Positions 17,935 to 27,983 are shown, counted from the first letter of the stretch. The stretch: 64,000 nucleotides of DNA from Phycisphaerales bacterium (GCA_013360675.1 JABWBB010000004.1:34671-98670); one strand, 5' to 3'. Notes: a model not told the origin generated them from the letters alone. Translations and numbers: made by a program.

Positions 17935-18956
17935 CGCGGGCTCCCGGCCAGAGGGGCGGTGGCGCCCAGCGATGAGGCCAAGTCGCGGATCGTCTGCTCG
18001 AGCGTGATCGCGGGAGTGAAACCGATGGCCTCACGCACGCGGGTGAGGTCCGGTCGCCGGGCGGCCAGATCCTCGAACCCCGAGCCGTAGGCCTGGGCAT
18101 AATCCACATGAACGATGGGCGAACGCGAGCCGAGCGTCTCGATCACCGTTTCGGCCAGACGCCGAATCGTGATGGGGGTTTCAGCGCCGATGTTGAAGAC
18201 CCGACCATGACAGGCGGCATCACCAAGCAGGCGGGGGAGCGCGGGGGCCACGTCTCGCACATCGCAGAAGCAGCGCGACTGCGACCCGTCGCCGTAGACC
18301 TCGATCGGGCGGCCCTCGATCGCCGCGGCGACGAATCGGGGGAGCACCATGCCATACTCGCCCGCCTGGCGCGGGCCGACGGTGTTGAAGAGGCGAACCA
18401 CGACAGCCGGAAGCGAATACTGCGAGTGATACGCGAGCGCGAGATGCTCGTCGATAGCCTTGGCGCAGGCGTAGGACCAGCGCGAGACGGTGGTGGGGCC
18501 GTAGACCACGTCGTCGTCCTCTCGGAAAGGCGACCGCAGTCCCTTGCCGTAGACCTCGCTGCTCGAGGTGATGAGCGTGGGCGCGGGCCCGCGCGCGGTG
18601 GGGCGGTCGATGGCGAAACGCAGCAACGCCGCGGCCTGCTCGATGTTCGTCTCGATCGCGCGGATCGGATCGGCGATGACCAACTTCACGCCCACGGCGG
18701 CGGCGAGGTGGTAGATCTCGTCGAAGACCTCGCCCTTGCCCAGCGCGTGGAGGGCCTCGCGCAGGTCCGCCTCAATGAAGCGCAGTCGCTCGTGCGAGGC
18801 GGGGAGGTTGGCCCGCCGCCCCGTCGAGAGGTCATCGACGACGGTCACGCGGTCACCCCGGGCCAGGAGCAACCCGACCAAGTGCGACCCGACGAACCCC
18901 GCCCCGCCCGTGACGAGGCAATGCCGAGATGAAGCTGGGGTCGGGGCGGGCGCCAT
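17931..18956 (-). CDS. NAD-dependent nucleotide-sugar epimerase/dehydratase
   Basis: A 341-residue extended short-chain dehydrogenase acting on a nucleotide sugar. The Rossmann motif TGGAGFVGSH is near the start, VVDDLSTGRRANL binds the cofactor, ITSSSEVYG holds the catalytic Ser, and YACAK is the Tyr-x3-Lys pair. VVRLFNTVGPRQ and EVYGDGSQSRCFCDVRDV are as in UDP-glucose 4-epimerases and UDP-glucuronate decarboxylases, and I cannot choose between the two. It should supply a sugar for the polymer made by this operon. Coupled by ATGA overlap to the wecA-like gene downstream; 57 bases after the Wzc-like gene. Confidence 0.88.
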   Translation of the reverse strand: MAPAPTPASSRHCLVTGGAGFVGSHLVGLLLARGDRVTVVDDLSTGRRANLPASHERLRFIEADLREALHALGKGEVFDEIYHLAAAVGVKLVIADPIRAIETNIEQAAALLRFAIDRPTARGPAPTLITSSSEVYGKGLRSPFREDDDVVYGPTTVSRWSYACAKAIDEHLALAYHSQYSLPAVVVRLFNTVGPRQAGEYGMVLPRFVAAAIEGRPIEVYGDGSQSRCFCDVRDVAPALPRLLGDAACHGRVFNIGAETPITIRRLAETVIETLGSRSPIVHVDYAQAYGSGFEDLAARRPDLTRVREAIGFTPAITLEQTIRDLASSLGATAPLAGSPR

Positions 18957-19013
18957 GGTTTCGGATCTGCCCCCGGAATCGGGGAGTTGAGCGTAGGTCG
19001 CCTTTGGGGCGGA

Positions 19014-21239
19014 TCACGCCGCGTCCACGTACTCCTGCGCGGCCCGGATGTTGCCCTTGAGGTACCCGCCCGCCGCGGCGCGAACCGCGTTGACGAGCAC
19101 ACCCACGAACTCGCTCTTGGCCTCGCCCAGCTCGTTGCGGATGCGGTTGATGAGACCGCGCTTCTCCGAGTAGGCCCGGACGACGAGCATGACGGCGTCG
19201 CAGCGCTGCGCCAGGCTGATCCAGTCGCCGCCGACGATCGCCGGGGCGACGTCGACCAGCACCAGGTCATAGTTGGCCCTGGCCCAGGCCAGCACCTCGC
19301 CCATGGGATCGGTGGACAGACGCTCGAAGACGCGCAGGTCCTTTGTGCCCGCGGGCAGCACGTCCAGCGAGGGCGTGGTGGTCTTCTGGACCACACCCGC
19401 CATGTCGCGGCCGCCGCTGCCCTTGTGCAGCACGTCGGCCAGCCCCGGCCCCTCGCTGACGCCAAAGACCCGGTGCTGCCCGGCGCGCCGGAAGTTGGCG
19501 TCGATGACCAGCACCTTCTGATCGGTGGCGGCGAAGGCCAGCGCCAGATTGGCGATGGTTGAAGTCGCGCCCGAGCCGGGCATGCCCGACATCACCAGCA
19601 GGGTGCGAGCCTCGACGCCCTGCAGGCGCTTGCGCAGGCTCGCGCGGACCTCGCGGAAGGATTCGGCGACGATGCCGCGTGGGCGGTCGCGGAAAGCCGT
19701 CTCCGCCGCCCCGGTGCCCGCGGGGTCCTCGCCTGCGTCGGGCACCCAGCCCACCAGGCGCATGCGGGGCATGAGCGTGATGTCCGAGGGGCCCTTGACG
19801 CGCTGATCGATGAGTTCACGCAGCACGACCACGCCACCGACCAGGCCCACCACGAGCATGAAGCCCGCCGGGAGCATGATCTCGAGACGCGGGAACGACC
19901 AGACGGTGGGCGGACGCTCGGCCTGGGCCAGCATCACGCGGTTGGCCTGGGCCAGGTCCGAGAGCGAGATCAGCCGCTGAAGTTCCTCGGCGGCCTTGGC
20001 CTTCTGGTCCATCTGTGCCTTGATCGATTCGCCGATGTCGGCCAGCTGCGACTGCACTCGCGTCATGTCGTTGAGGCGCTGCTGCAGGCGGGCGCGCTTC
20101 TCGACCAGGCTGCTCTCGACAGCCTCGAACTGCTGGATCTGCTTGCGCGTGGCCTCGAGCATCCCGTCGAATCGTTCGCGCAGCAGGCGCTGACGCAGAT
20201 CGTTCATGTTCTGCTCGACCGCGAGGATGCGCGAACGCACGTCGCGCACGGCCCGATGCTCCTCGCCGTACTGCTGGTTCAGCATCGACTGCAGCAGATT
20301 CTCGTAGCGGTGGCGTTCGGACTGGAGGTCGAGAACGCGAGGATCGCGCCCGATATCGGCGACCATGTCGTCGCCGAATGCCGTCACCCCGCCCGGGCGG
20401 GAGAGTTCGGCCTCCATCTGGTCGCGGCTCTTGCGCGACGTGTCGAGCTGCTGCTGGTAACGGATGAGTTCCTCGGTGACCTGGCCCAGCTCCACGCGGG
20501 CCGAGTCGGACCGTTCGTCCACCGCCGCCACCGACTCGGTACGGATCAGGTTCTCGCGGCGCTGGGTGAGGGTCGAGATTTCGGCATCGATGCGGGTCAG
20601 CTGGTCGCGGATCGAGCGGGTGCGCTCTTCGCGGGCCGTGCGACCCTGATCCTGGAGCAGGAGCATGTACTTGGTGCGCACGAGCGTGACGAGGGCGGAG
20701 GCGTCGAAGCGATCGGTGTACGAGGCCGACAGCTCGATCAGCGACGTTTGCGAGACCACGCCGGCGCGGATCGAATCCTTGAGTTCCTCGAGGGCCTTGA
20801 TGCGGTTGATGTCCACGCCGTTGGGTTCCTCGAAGCGCTTGGTCCACTTGGGGGCGTCGCGCTTGAGGGCGGGATCCTCGACGACGGCGTTGAGCACCGC
20901 GTCGGAGGTCATCATCTTGGCCTGCGTCTGCATGAAGCGCAGCATTTCGGTTTCGGAGACGATGTTCACGTCGTCACCGCCGATGCGGGTCACGGGCGGC
21001 AGACAGTTGAAGAGGGCCGAGGCCCGGTAGGTGGGGTAGAAGATGGCCAGGGCGAAGTGGGCCGCCAGGCCCAGCGAGAAGCCGACGATCGCTGCCCCTC
21101 CCAGCAACCACTTGTACTTGTTAAGCAGCTTGATCGGATCCAGCGCGAACGCCGGCCCGCCCGACGCGGGGGCCGACGGAGCGGCGCGCAGGGCCGGGGC
21201 ATGGAGCGAGGTCGGGACGTTGGTCGGCGCTGTGGTCAT
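19014..21239 (-). CDS. Wzc/GumC-like chain-length protein with BY-kinase-like domain lacking the Walker A lysine
   Basis: A 741-residue polysaccharide co-polymerase. One helix near residues 44-66, a long periplasmic region with coiled coils (~200-430), a second helix near 455-478, then a cytoplasmic bacterial tyrosine kinase-like ATPase domain. The domain keeps the fold: LLVMSGMPGSGATSTIANL in the Walker A place, VLVIDANFRRAG as Walker A', and DLVLVDVAP as Walker B. But residue 558, where BY-kinases have the P-loop lysine, is Ala (GSGATS for GEGKST). The C-terminus has only two tyrosines and no tyrosine cluster. It may therefore set chain length without classical autophosphorylation. It lies between the TPR gene and the epimerase. 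Confidence 0.88.
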   Translation of the reverse strand: MTTAPTNVPTSLHAPALRAAPSAPASGGPAFALDPIKLLNKYKWLLGGAAIVGFSLGLAAHFALAIFYPTYRASALFNCLPPVTRIGGDDVNIVSETEMLRFMQTQAKMMTSDAVLNAVVEDPALKRDAPKWTKRFEEPNGVDINRIKALEELKDSIRAGVVSQTSLIELSASYTDRFDASALVTLVRTKYMLLLQDQGRTAREERTRSIRDQLTRIDAEISTLTQRRENLIRTESVAAVDERSDSARVELGQVTEELIRYQQQLDTSRKSRDQMEAELSRPGGVTAFGDDMVADIGRDPRVLDLQSERHRYENLLQSMLNQQYGEEHRAVRDVRSRILAVEQNMNDLRQRLLRERFDGMLEATRKQIQQFEAVESSLVEKRARLQQRLNDMTRVQSQLADIGESIKAQMDQKAKAAEELQRLISLSDLAQANRVMLAQAERPPTVWSFPRLEIMLPAGFMLVVGLVGGVVVLRELIDQRVKGPSDITLMPRMRLVGWVPDAGEDPAGTGAAETAFRDRPRGIVAESFREVRASLRKRLQGVEARTLLVMSGMPGSGATSTIANLALAFAATDQKVLVIDANFRRAGQHRVFGVSEGPGLADVLHKGSGGRDMAGVVQKTTTPSLDVLPAGTKDLRVFERLSTDPMGEVLAWARANYDLVLVDVAPAIVGGDWISLAQRCDAVMLVVRAYSEKRGLINRIRNELGEAKSEFVGVLVNAVRAAAGGYLKGNIRAAQEYVDAA

Positions 21240-21386
21240 GGTGAGAATCCAGTCTGCATGCTCGTCAATCCACCCGGCGAGGGTGTGCCGGCCACGCGCG
21301 TGCGTGCCGGGGCCTGATCGGGGTGCTTCCCTAGTTTTCGGCCCAAACGGGGGGCGGCTTCGATGCCTCCCGCAGGTCCATGCGAG

Positions 21387-24300
21387 TTATTGACCCAGGA
21401 TCTGGGTCCGGACGTCCTGCAACTCCTTGCGTGTTCCCGGCGAGATCTGGTCCCCGGCCTTTTCCGCCGTATCAATGGCCATGCGGATGCGCACTTTGGC
21501 GTCCTCCGCGCGGCCGGCGTTCTGCAATGCCGTGGCCAGGTGCACCGAGGTCTGCACGACGGCCTGAGGCGTCTGGGCGAACATCAATGCCCGGTCCAGG
21601 GCGCTGATGGCCATGTCGTGGTTCTGCAGGAGGGTATAGACCACCCCCAGCGTATCGAGCACCTCCGAGGCCGACGAGTTCAGCTGTGCCGCCTTCTCGG
21701 CCAGGGGCAGCGCTTCCTGCGCCTTGTTCTGGTGCTTGGCCAGCAGGTAGGCCAGGTTGTTGAGCATCTCGACGTCGTTGGGGAACGCCGTAGTGCCCGC
21801 ACGCCAGACCTCCTCGGCCTGGGGGTGCTTCCCCTCGGCGTAGAGCACGCTGCCCAGGCGACGGTACGACAGCATCGCGATGGGCCGATTGGTCGCGTCG
21901 AGCTGAGAACGGAACAGGCCGAGTCCCTGCTCGAAGAGCGCGGTGTCGGCCTTTTGCTGCGTCATCAGGTCGCCACGGAAATACGCCATCCACGCGGGGC
22001 TGATGCCCAGCTGTTCGGTGCGTTCAATGAAGGTGAGCAGGCGCCCGGGCTCGGGGAGCAGGCGACGCATGTCGTTGAACCACGAGAGCATCTGTCCCGG
22101 GTTCTCCTGGTCGAGCAGACGCATGGCCTGGATGGCGAACTGGGCCATGTCCGTGCTGCGCCCCTGTCCGTGGCGGAGTTTCGAGTACGCCATCAGCAGC
22201 CCGGGATTGCTGCTCACGCGATCGTCGACCGTCTTGAGGGCGATCTCCGCCTGCACCAGGTCCGGGGGCTCGGCGTTGAGCAGCGAATCGAGGTAGCGCT
22301 GCACGATCGCGGTGTTCTTGTCCGCCTCAAAAGCGCGGCGGAGATACGTCTGTGCCTGCGCCCACTGCTTGGCGTTGTAGAACACCAGCCCGAACGCGGC
22401 GAGGGCATTGGCTTCGCCCTGGCGGCGGCCGATCACGTCGTTGGCCACCTCGATCGCTTCGCTCGTCCGGCCCATCGCGACCATGTCACGCACGAGGCCG
22501 TAGACCAGGTCGTCGTTGCGCGGCGCCACACGCGCCGCCTGGCGCAGGTCGCGCAGCGCGTCGTCGAGGCTTCCCCCCTGCAGGTGGGCCTGGGCCCGCA
22601 TCCGCAGCGCAAACCAGTTGTCCGGGGACAGTTGCACCACGCGGCTGAAGTCGGCCACCGCGTCGCGGTATTGCTTGGGGTCCTCCAGCAGCATCTCGCC
22701 GCGACGGAAGAAGACCGTGGGGTCATCGGGGAACTTGGAGACCGCCCGGTCGAGCAGTTCCTTGCGCCCTCTCGGATCACCCATCCCCTGCTTGGCATCG
22801 GCCATCAGCAGCAGGGTGATAGCGTCGGGGTCGCGTCCCGCCGCGACCGTGTTGAGAGTCTCGAGCGCTTCGGCGAACTTGCCCAGGCGAACCTGGCACT
22901 CGGCCGAGCGCTTCTGATAGAGACGCTCGGCGGTATCCGCGCCGCCCTTGACCACCGCCGCGGACGCTTCGAGCGCCCGCGCCCAGTCTCCCATCTGGAA
23001 GAGCAGATCGCTGGTGGCCTTGTCGATTTCCAAAGTCTTGGGGCTCTGCTTGCTCTTGCCCTGGGCCAGTGCGGCGATCGCGCCCTCGGGATCGTTCTGG
23101 CCGTACAGGAACTGCGCGAGCGCCATGTACGGTTCAGAGGTCAGGTTGGTCTGATCGAGTGCGGCGATGTAGTCGTCAAAGACCTTGCGACCCTTGGCCA
23201 CGTCCTTCTGGGCGTAGTGCCACGCCGCGTCCATCGAAACGGCGTCGAGCCCGTCGCTGAGGCGACGGACCTGGTCGATGCGAGCCCGCGCATCGGTCCA
23301 CTGCTGGAGCTGCATGTGGTGGGCGGCCAGGGCCATGAGGTTGTCGCGGTTCTCGGGGGCGGCGCGGGCGATGTCCTGGCGGCGCTGGAGCGCCTTGGCC
23401 TTGTCGCCGATGTCCGCCTCGAGCCCAAGCAGCACGTTGACGAAGTCGAGATTGCCGCGGGCATAGCGCTCGTTCTCGCGGGCGAGCTTGAGCGCGTCAT
23501 CCAGGCGTCCGGTCGAGATCATCGCGTTGAGCAGGTCCATGATGGTCGGCACGTCGTTGGGGCGAAGCTTCATCGCCTCCTGGTATGAACGCACCGCCTC
23601 GACGCTGCGGCCCATGCCCTGCTGCATGCGTCCCAGCAGACGCCACGCCTCGGGCGCGGCACCGCCGGCCTTGACGACCTCTTCCATCAGCGTGACAGCG
23701 CCCGCGGCGTTGCCCTGGGTGGCCATGAGGCGGGCGCGGAAGGTTCGCCCCTGCGCCCGGTCGAGATCATCCTTCTGCGCCCGATCGGTGATCCGTTGCG
23801 CATCATCGAAGCGCTTCTCTTCGAGCGCGTCCATGAACATAATCTCGATCACGCGCGGATCGTCGGGCCCCATGCGGGCGGCCTCGTCGCGGAAGTTCTT
23901 CATCATGTCCCGGCGACCCGCCTCGCGGGTGATCGAGTACTTGGTCAGCACGCGATCGAGCGGGGTCATGTCCTGCGCGTCGAGCAGCGCCATCTGCGCC
24001 GCGATCCGGTCTGGGTTCTCCGCAGAGATCTTCAGCGCCTTGAGCGCGGCGCTCTCGGGGTGGACTGCCAGGCCCGCCTCGATGGCCCGCAGCGCGCCCT
24101 CGCGATCGGCCACGCGCATGTGCGCCATGGCCAGCGCGGTGACGAGCTGCGGGTCCTGATTGTGCCGGGCCGCGGCCTGGCGCAGGAAGTCCTGGATGCG
24201 TGTGTGCGCGTCGGGGCTGCCCGTCAGGTCGCGCGTCATCTTGTCGGCGTCGATCAGCGCCTGGGTCACGGGGTTGTCCGAGCGGGCCTCGCCCATCGCC

Positions 24301-25985
24301 ACCTTGACGCGCTCGAGTCGCTGCGCGACATCCTGGTTCTCGGGCACCAGCCGCAGGAATGCTTCGTACCCCGCCTTGGCTTCGCTCCACTGCTGCAGGC
24401 TCGCGCACAGGTCGGCGAAGGAGAGCATCGCCCGCAGATCCGTCGGACGCACCGCCATGTACTGCTTGAGCAGTTCCTTCGTACGCCCGGTCTGCTGCAC
24501 GTTGTAGGCCACCTGCGCGCCCAGCCAGAGGGCCTCGGCGTCGTTGCCGCCCGTGATGCGGATGTAGTTGTCGAGCAGGCGATTCGCCGCCGCATACTGC
24601 TTGTCCATCAGCGCGATCATCGCGTCGATGAGCATCAGACGGGGCGAATCGGGGCGTTCCTCGGCGGCAAACTTCTCGCGGAAAGCCTTGGCCAGCTTCG
24701 CGGCTTCGTTCAGAGTCGCTTCGTCCTTGCCGGTCACCGCGGCGTGTTCCCATGCCTTGCCGGCCCACAGCGCCTGTAGGTAGCGGGCGCCCGTGCGCAG
24801 CCCGAACAACCGCACCCCCGCCGCGCCCACCGGCTTGGGCGGGAGATCGATGACCGCCTGGACCTGCGAGATCGCCTCGTCGTAGGCCTGGCGCGAGGCG
24901 AGCAGGTCGGCCCGCAGCAGCAGCAGTTCGGCGTCATCGGGGCGCTTGACGATCATGGCCCGCACCACTTCTTCGGTGCGTGCGCCGTTGGCCGTCGGGT
25001 CCACGATCTCTTCCGCGGCGCGCAGGCGAGAGAGCAGCGCCATGGTGGCCTCACCCTCGGGCAGCGCAAGGATGCCCGAGGCGATCTTCTCGATGGAGGC
25101 CCTGGTCCGCTCGCGGAAGGCCGTGGTGGCGTTGCGGAGCTGCGCCAGGTCGGTCACGCCGCGCAATGACTGCCGCGTCGCTTCGAGTTCGTCGCGCAGC
25201 GCGTAGGTCTCGACCCAGGGGTGACCGGGGCGGCGCTGCGCCAGCGTGGCGATCACCTGGGCCGCTTTTTCGCGGGCGGCTTTGGCCTCGTCGAGTTTCT
25301 GCGCTGTTTCGAGGCGGGATGCCTGGATCGTGTACCACCCCTCGAGGGTGATGGCGCACTCCACGTCATCGGGGTCCTGCGCCAGCGCGGCCTCGAGATC
25401 TTCGCGGGCGCGTTCCACCACCTCGGGCTTGAGGTCGGGCGTGCGCTCGATGATCCGCACCCACGCGATGCCCCGATATCGACGCAGCACGTTGGCCTTG
25501 GGGTCGGTCAGCGCGTCGCTCCCGGGCGACTGGTAGTGCGCCAGAAGGCTCTCGGTTTCGCGGATCATCCCGTCGTTGGCCCCGCGGTTGAACTCCATCC
25601 CGTCGATCTCGCTCTTGAGCAGATCGAGATACTTCCGCTGAATGTCGAACTGCCCGCGGCTGACCAGCGCGAGTTGGCGGTGAGCCGCCATATAGAACCC
25701 GTAATATTCGCCAAACTCTGACGGCGTGTTCGGGATCGCCTTCTCCAGGCTGTCAATCCACTTGTTCAGGTATTCGACGTTGCTCTGTTCCTTGTTGACG
25801 GCCCTGGAGTAGAGCTCCGCCGCCCCCTTGTAATCCTTCTCGGCCATCTTCGCATCGCCCAGCCCGGCCAGGTCCGACGCCGACTTCAGGAACACCGTCG
25901 ATGCGACCCACGCCACCCCGACGAACGCGGCGAACAACGTCGCCGACAGGATGATGATGAACTTCTTATTGACTTGTGCGGCCAT
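21387..25985 (-). CDS. Giant membrane-anchored TPR protein of the exosortase/exopolysaccharide operon
   Basis: A 1532-residue protein with one N-terminal membrane helix (residues ~8-32, IIILSATLFAAFVGVAWVAS) and then tandem helical repeats to the end. Several repeats fit the TPR consensus: AEKDYKGAAELYSRAVN, GRSVEAVRSYQEAMKLRPND, YRDAVADFSRVVQLSPDN, EVLDTLGVVYTLLQNHDMAI. The body would be periplasmic. Large TPR proteins (PrsT type) are usual companions of exosortase/PEP-CTERM loci and are thought to scaffold polymer synthesis and export, as AlgK/BcsC do elsewhere; the role here is inferred. It lies 70 bases after epsI and 147 bases before the Wzc-like gene. The next closest call is a general TPR scaffold without tie to the exosortase. 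Confidence 0.85.
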   Translation of the reverse strand: MAAQVNKKFIIILSATLFAAFVGVAWVASTVFLKSASDLAGLGDAKMAEKDYKGAAELYSRAVNKEQSNVEYLNKWIDSLEKAIPNTPSEFGEYYGFYMAAHRQLALVSRGQFDIQRKYLDLLKSEIDGMEFNRGANDGMIRETESLLAHYQSPGSDALTDPKANVLRRYRGIAWVRIIERTPDLKPEVVERAREDLEAALAQDPDDVECAITLEGWYTIQASRLETAQKLDEAKAAREKAAQVIATLAQRRPGHPWVETYALRDELEATRQSLRGVTDLAQLRNATTAFRERTRASIEKIASGILALPEGEATMALLSRLRAAEEIVDPTANGARTEEVVRAMIVKRPDDAELLLLRADLLASRQAYDEAISQVQAVIDLPPKPVGAAGVRLFGLRTGARYLQALWAGKAWEHAAVTGKDEATLNEAAKLAKAFREKFAAEERPDSPRLMLIDAMIALMDKQYAAANRLLDNYIRITGGNDAEALWLGAQVAYNVQQTGRTKELLKQYMAVRPTDLRAMLSFADLCASLQQWSEAKAGYEAFLRLVPENQDVAQRLERVKVAMGEARSDNPVTQALIDADKMTRDLTGSPDAHTRIQDFLRQAAARHNQDPQLVTALAMAHMRVADREGALRAIEAGLAVHPESAALKALKISAENPDRIAAQMALLDAQDMTPLDRVLTKYSITREAGRRDMMKNFRDEAARMGPDDPRVIEIMFMDALEEKRFDDAQRITDRAQKDDLDRAQGRTFRARLMATQGNAAGAVTLMEEVVKAGGAAPEAWRLLGRMQQGMGRSVEAVRSYQEAMKLRPNDVPTIMDLLNAMISTGRLDDALKLARENERYARGNLDFVNVLLGLEADIGDKAKALQRRQDIARAAPENRDNLMALAAHHMQLQQWTDARARIDQVRRLSDGLDAVSMDAAWHYAQKDVAKGRKVFDDYIAALDQTNLTSEPYMALAQFLYGQNDPEGAIAALAQGKSKQSPKTLEIDKATSDLLFQMGDWARALEASAAVVKGGADTAERLYQKRSAECQVRLGKFAEALETLNTVAAGRDPDAITLLLMADAKQGMGDPRGRKELLDRAVSKFPDDPTVFFRRGEMLLEDPKQYRDAVADFSRVVQLSPDNWFALRMRAQAHLQGGSLDDALRDLRQAARVAPRNDDLVYGLVRDMVAMGRTSEAIEVANDVIGRRQGEANALAAFGLVFYNAKQWAQAQTYLRRAFEADKNTAIVQRYLDSLLNAEPPDLVQAEIALKTVDDRVSSNPGLLMAYSKLRHGQGRSTDMAQFAIQAMRLLDQENPGQMLSWFNDMRRLLPEPGRLLTFIERTEQLGISPAWMAYFRGDLMTQQKADTALFEQGLGLFRSQLDATNRPIAMLSYRRLGSVLYAEGKHPQAEEVWRAGTTAFPNDVEMLNNLAYLLAKHQNKAQEALPLAEKAAQLNSSASEVLDTLGVVYTLLQNHDMAISALDRALMFAQTPQAVVQTSVHLATALQNAGRAEDAKVRIRMAIDTAEKAGDQISPGTRKELQDVRTQILGQ

Positions 25986-26055
25986 GTGCCTGCTCCTGGT
26001 CCTGTTGTGCCTCGTGCCGGCGGCGGCGCGACTCTGAAATCAGCGTGTGCACCCT

Positions 26056-26895
26056 TTACGGGGTTGCACCGCCGGGATACCGACCCGCTTCAACTTCCAC
26101 CCAATCCGGAACGCACCGCATGATCTCGGGCATCAGTTCGCTCAGCAGCGAGCCCGCCCGCGCCACCAGTTCCTCGCCGCTCGACACGCTCGTGCTCGTC
26201 ACCTGGATCTTCAGGTAGTACGCGTAGACGCTCCGCAGGTCGAACGCCAGCAGGCGCACCTGCTCGGCCCGCGAGACCCAGCCCCCGTTGGCCACGAAGA
26301 GGTACGCGCTGTACACCTCCGTCCCGCCCGGGTTGAGGAACTTCATCGTGCGCATCTGCATCCCCGCCGCATCGCGCGGCAGGCGAACGTACGTCCCGGG
26401 CCGATCCGAGTATTCATCGGTCACGCGGGCCTCGAAGAGCGTGGCGTCCTCGTTGACGGCACGCCACTGCGAGGCATCCAGCCCCAGCGGGATATCGCCC
26501 AGGATCTGGCCGATCTGCATCCCACCACCCACGAAGCAGCGGTCGGGCACGTGCGGCACAGGGCCGATGTTCCCCGTGTAATACGCCAGGTGCAGGTCGA
26601 TCAGCACCGGCGCGTTCGCATCCGATGACTTGAGCCGGTACATGCGGCTGAGGTAGTTGGTCGTCCCCAGGACCGACTCGATTTCGGCCTCTTCACGCCG
26701 GTCGTTGCCCACGCTGATCCACGAGGTGGTTTCACGCGGCACGCGCGTCACCAGCCGCCGATCGGGCGCGTGGATCTCCTTCTTCTCGAAGTAGATCTCG
26801 AAATACGCCGCCCCGGCGCCCAGCCCCGCCGCCGCCGCCGCCAGCAGGATCACGACCACCAGGTACGCGGGATTGCGCAGCGCCCCGACAATCAT
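26056..26895 (-). CDS. EpsI-type exosortase-associated protein
   Basis: A 279-residue protein with one N-terminal membrane helix (YLVVVILLAAAAAGLGAGAAYF) and an exported domain. The pattern of an exchange-type core, W-x-S at TTSWISVG, then HLAYYTGNIGPVPHVPDRCFVGGG in the middle, is that of the EpsI family, found fused to or beside exosortases. Family function is not settled; it is needed for polymer or sorting in some species. I chose the ATG at 26895 because it overlaps the exosortase stop as ATGA; the frame upstream of it belongs to the exosortase gene. Coupling supports a joint complex with the exosortase. Confidence 0.85.
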   Translation of the reverse strand: MIVGALRNPAYLVVVILLAAAAAGLGAGAAYFEIYFEKKEIHAPDRRLVTRVPRETTSWISVGNDRREEAEIESVLGTTNYLSRMYRLKSSDANAPVLIDLHLAYYTGNIGPVPHVPDRCFVGGGMQIGQILGDIPLGLDASQWRAVNEDATLFEARVTDEYSDRPGTYVRLPRDAAGMQMRTMKFLNPGGTEVYSAYLFVANGGWVSRAEQVRLLAFDLRSVYAYYLKIQVTSTSVSSGEELVARAGSLLSELMPEIMRCVPDWVEVEAGRYPGGATP

Positions 26896-27824
26896 GACGG
26901 CTTCCCCTTGGCGGTGGAGGGAGCGTCGGCGACGGCGTGATTCAAAGCCCACACCGCCCCGAGGAAGAGGAACAACCCGGGCACCAGCAGCACCATGCCG
27001 ATCAGCATGTGCGCGTTACCCTGCGCCAGGTGCACGTTCACCAGCGTCAACAGCCCAAGCACCGCCACCCGGATCACGTTGAGCAACACCGCCACGGGCA
27101 TCGCCAGCAGCATGATCGCGCCCCGCTGCCACCAGTAGCGGCAAGAGAACACGGCCACGATCGCCGCCAGCGCCAGGAAGGCGATCACCATCCGCATGCC
27201 CGAGCAGGCCTCGGCGACGTTGAGCCGCTGCGGCGGACCGCTCCCGATCACCTCGAGCAGGTTGCCGTCCCGCGTGACCGCGAAGCCCGCCATCGAGCCG
27301 ATCACCGCCAGCAGCACCTCCGCCCCCTTCGAGGCGATCAGCTGCAGCTGGAAGGTCACCGTCGCCATGATCTGGGGAGAGATTTGCACGCTGAAGACCA
27401 GGAACGCAATCGGGAGGAACAGGTAACGAAAGGCGCCGGGGCCCAGCAGCAGCAGGGTCGCCCCCGCCAAGGTCAGGATCAGCGCAAAGCCCTGGCTCAT
27501 GTGGTTGGGCACGCCCACCACGAAGAAGAAGTACGAGACAATCCCCAGCACGAACGGGGCCAGCCCGGGCCAGAAGGTCCCCATCCGGGCCTGGAGAAGT
27601 TCGCGCCAGTTCTGGCGGATCAGGTACCACGACACGAACGGGATCAAGTAGACGTGCCCCCAGTCATCGAGCGCGTCCCACGAGAGCTTGTGCTGCGTCC
27701 ACAGCCAGCGGAAGAACAGTCCCACGAACAACACGCCCACGAAGCCCAGCGCGATCCACGTGCGCGTCGTCGGCGCCGCGCGGCTTGACCCCGCCCCGAC
27801 GACACCGCCCCCCACCGGATTCAT
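26892..27824 (-). CDS. Exosortase (membrane Cys transpeptidase-like)
   Basis: A 310-residue polytopic membrane protein with about eight helices. The three exosortase catalytic residues are in order: Cys207 in NVAEACSGMRMV, Arg252 in LLNVIRVAVLG, and His272 in GNAHMLIGM. Exosortases cut C-terminal sorting tails (PEP-CTERM and related) and probably pass the protein to a membrane acceptor. The start at 27824 is the first ATG near the first helix; a TTG at 27914 is the alternative, and no good ribosome site decides. It is the second gene of the exopolysaccharide operon, between the Wza-like exporter and EpsI. No substrate with a sorting tail is seen in this window. The subclass cannot be told by eye. 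Confidence 0.9.
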   Translation of the reverse strand: MNPVGGGVVGAGSSRAAPTTRTWIALGFVGVLFVGLFFRWLWTQHKLSWDALDDWGHVYLIPFVSWYLIRQNWRELLQARMGTFWPGLAPFVLGIVSYFFFVVGVPNHMSQGFALILTLAGATLLLLGPGAFRYLFLPIAFLVFSVQISPQIMATVTFQLQLIASKGAEVLLAVIGSMAGFAVTRDGNLLEVIGSGPPQRLNVAEACSGMRMVIAFLALAAIVAVFSCRYWWQRGAIMLLAMPVAVLLNVIRVAVLGLLTLVNVHLAQGNAHMLIGMVLLVPGLFLFLGAVWALNHAVADAPSTAKGKPS

Positions 27825-27983
27825 GATCACACCGGACAAAGACCCGCTCCTCTTGCTGATGCGTGCGTCCGATACTACGAACCCGCCCCCCCTGGGGGTT
27901 CGGGAACATTCCAACGATCGGCCAACGACGCCCCCAGCCTCACGACCGGGCCCTGTTTTCCACGCCCTTCTCGCGGCGGAACG

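Noticed and set aside
21363..23588. 741-codon plus-strand open frame opposite the TPR gene
   Set aside because: Same antisense artefact; no ribosome site and no domain.
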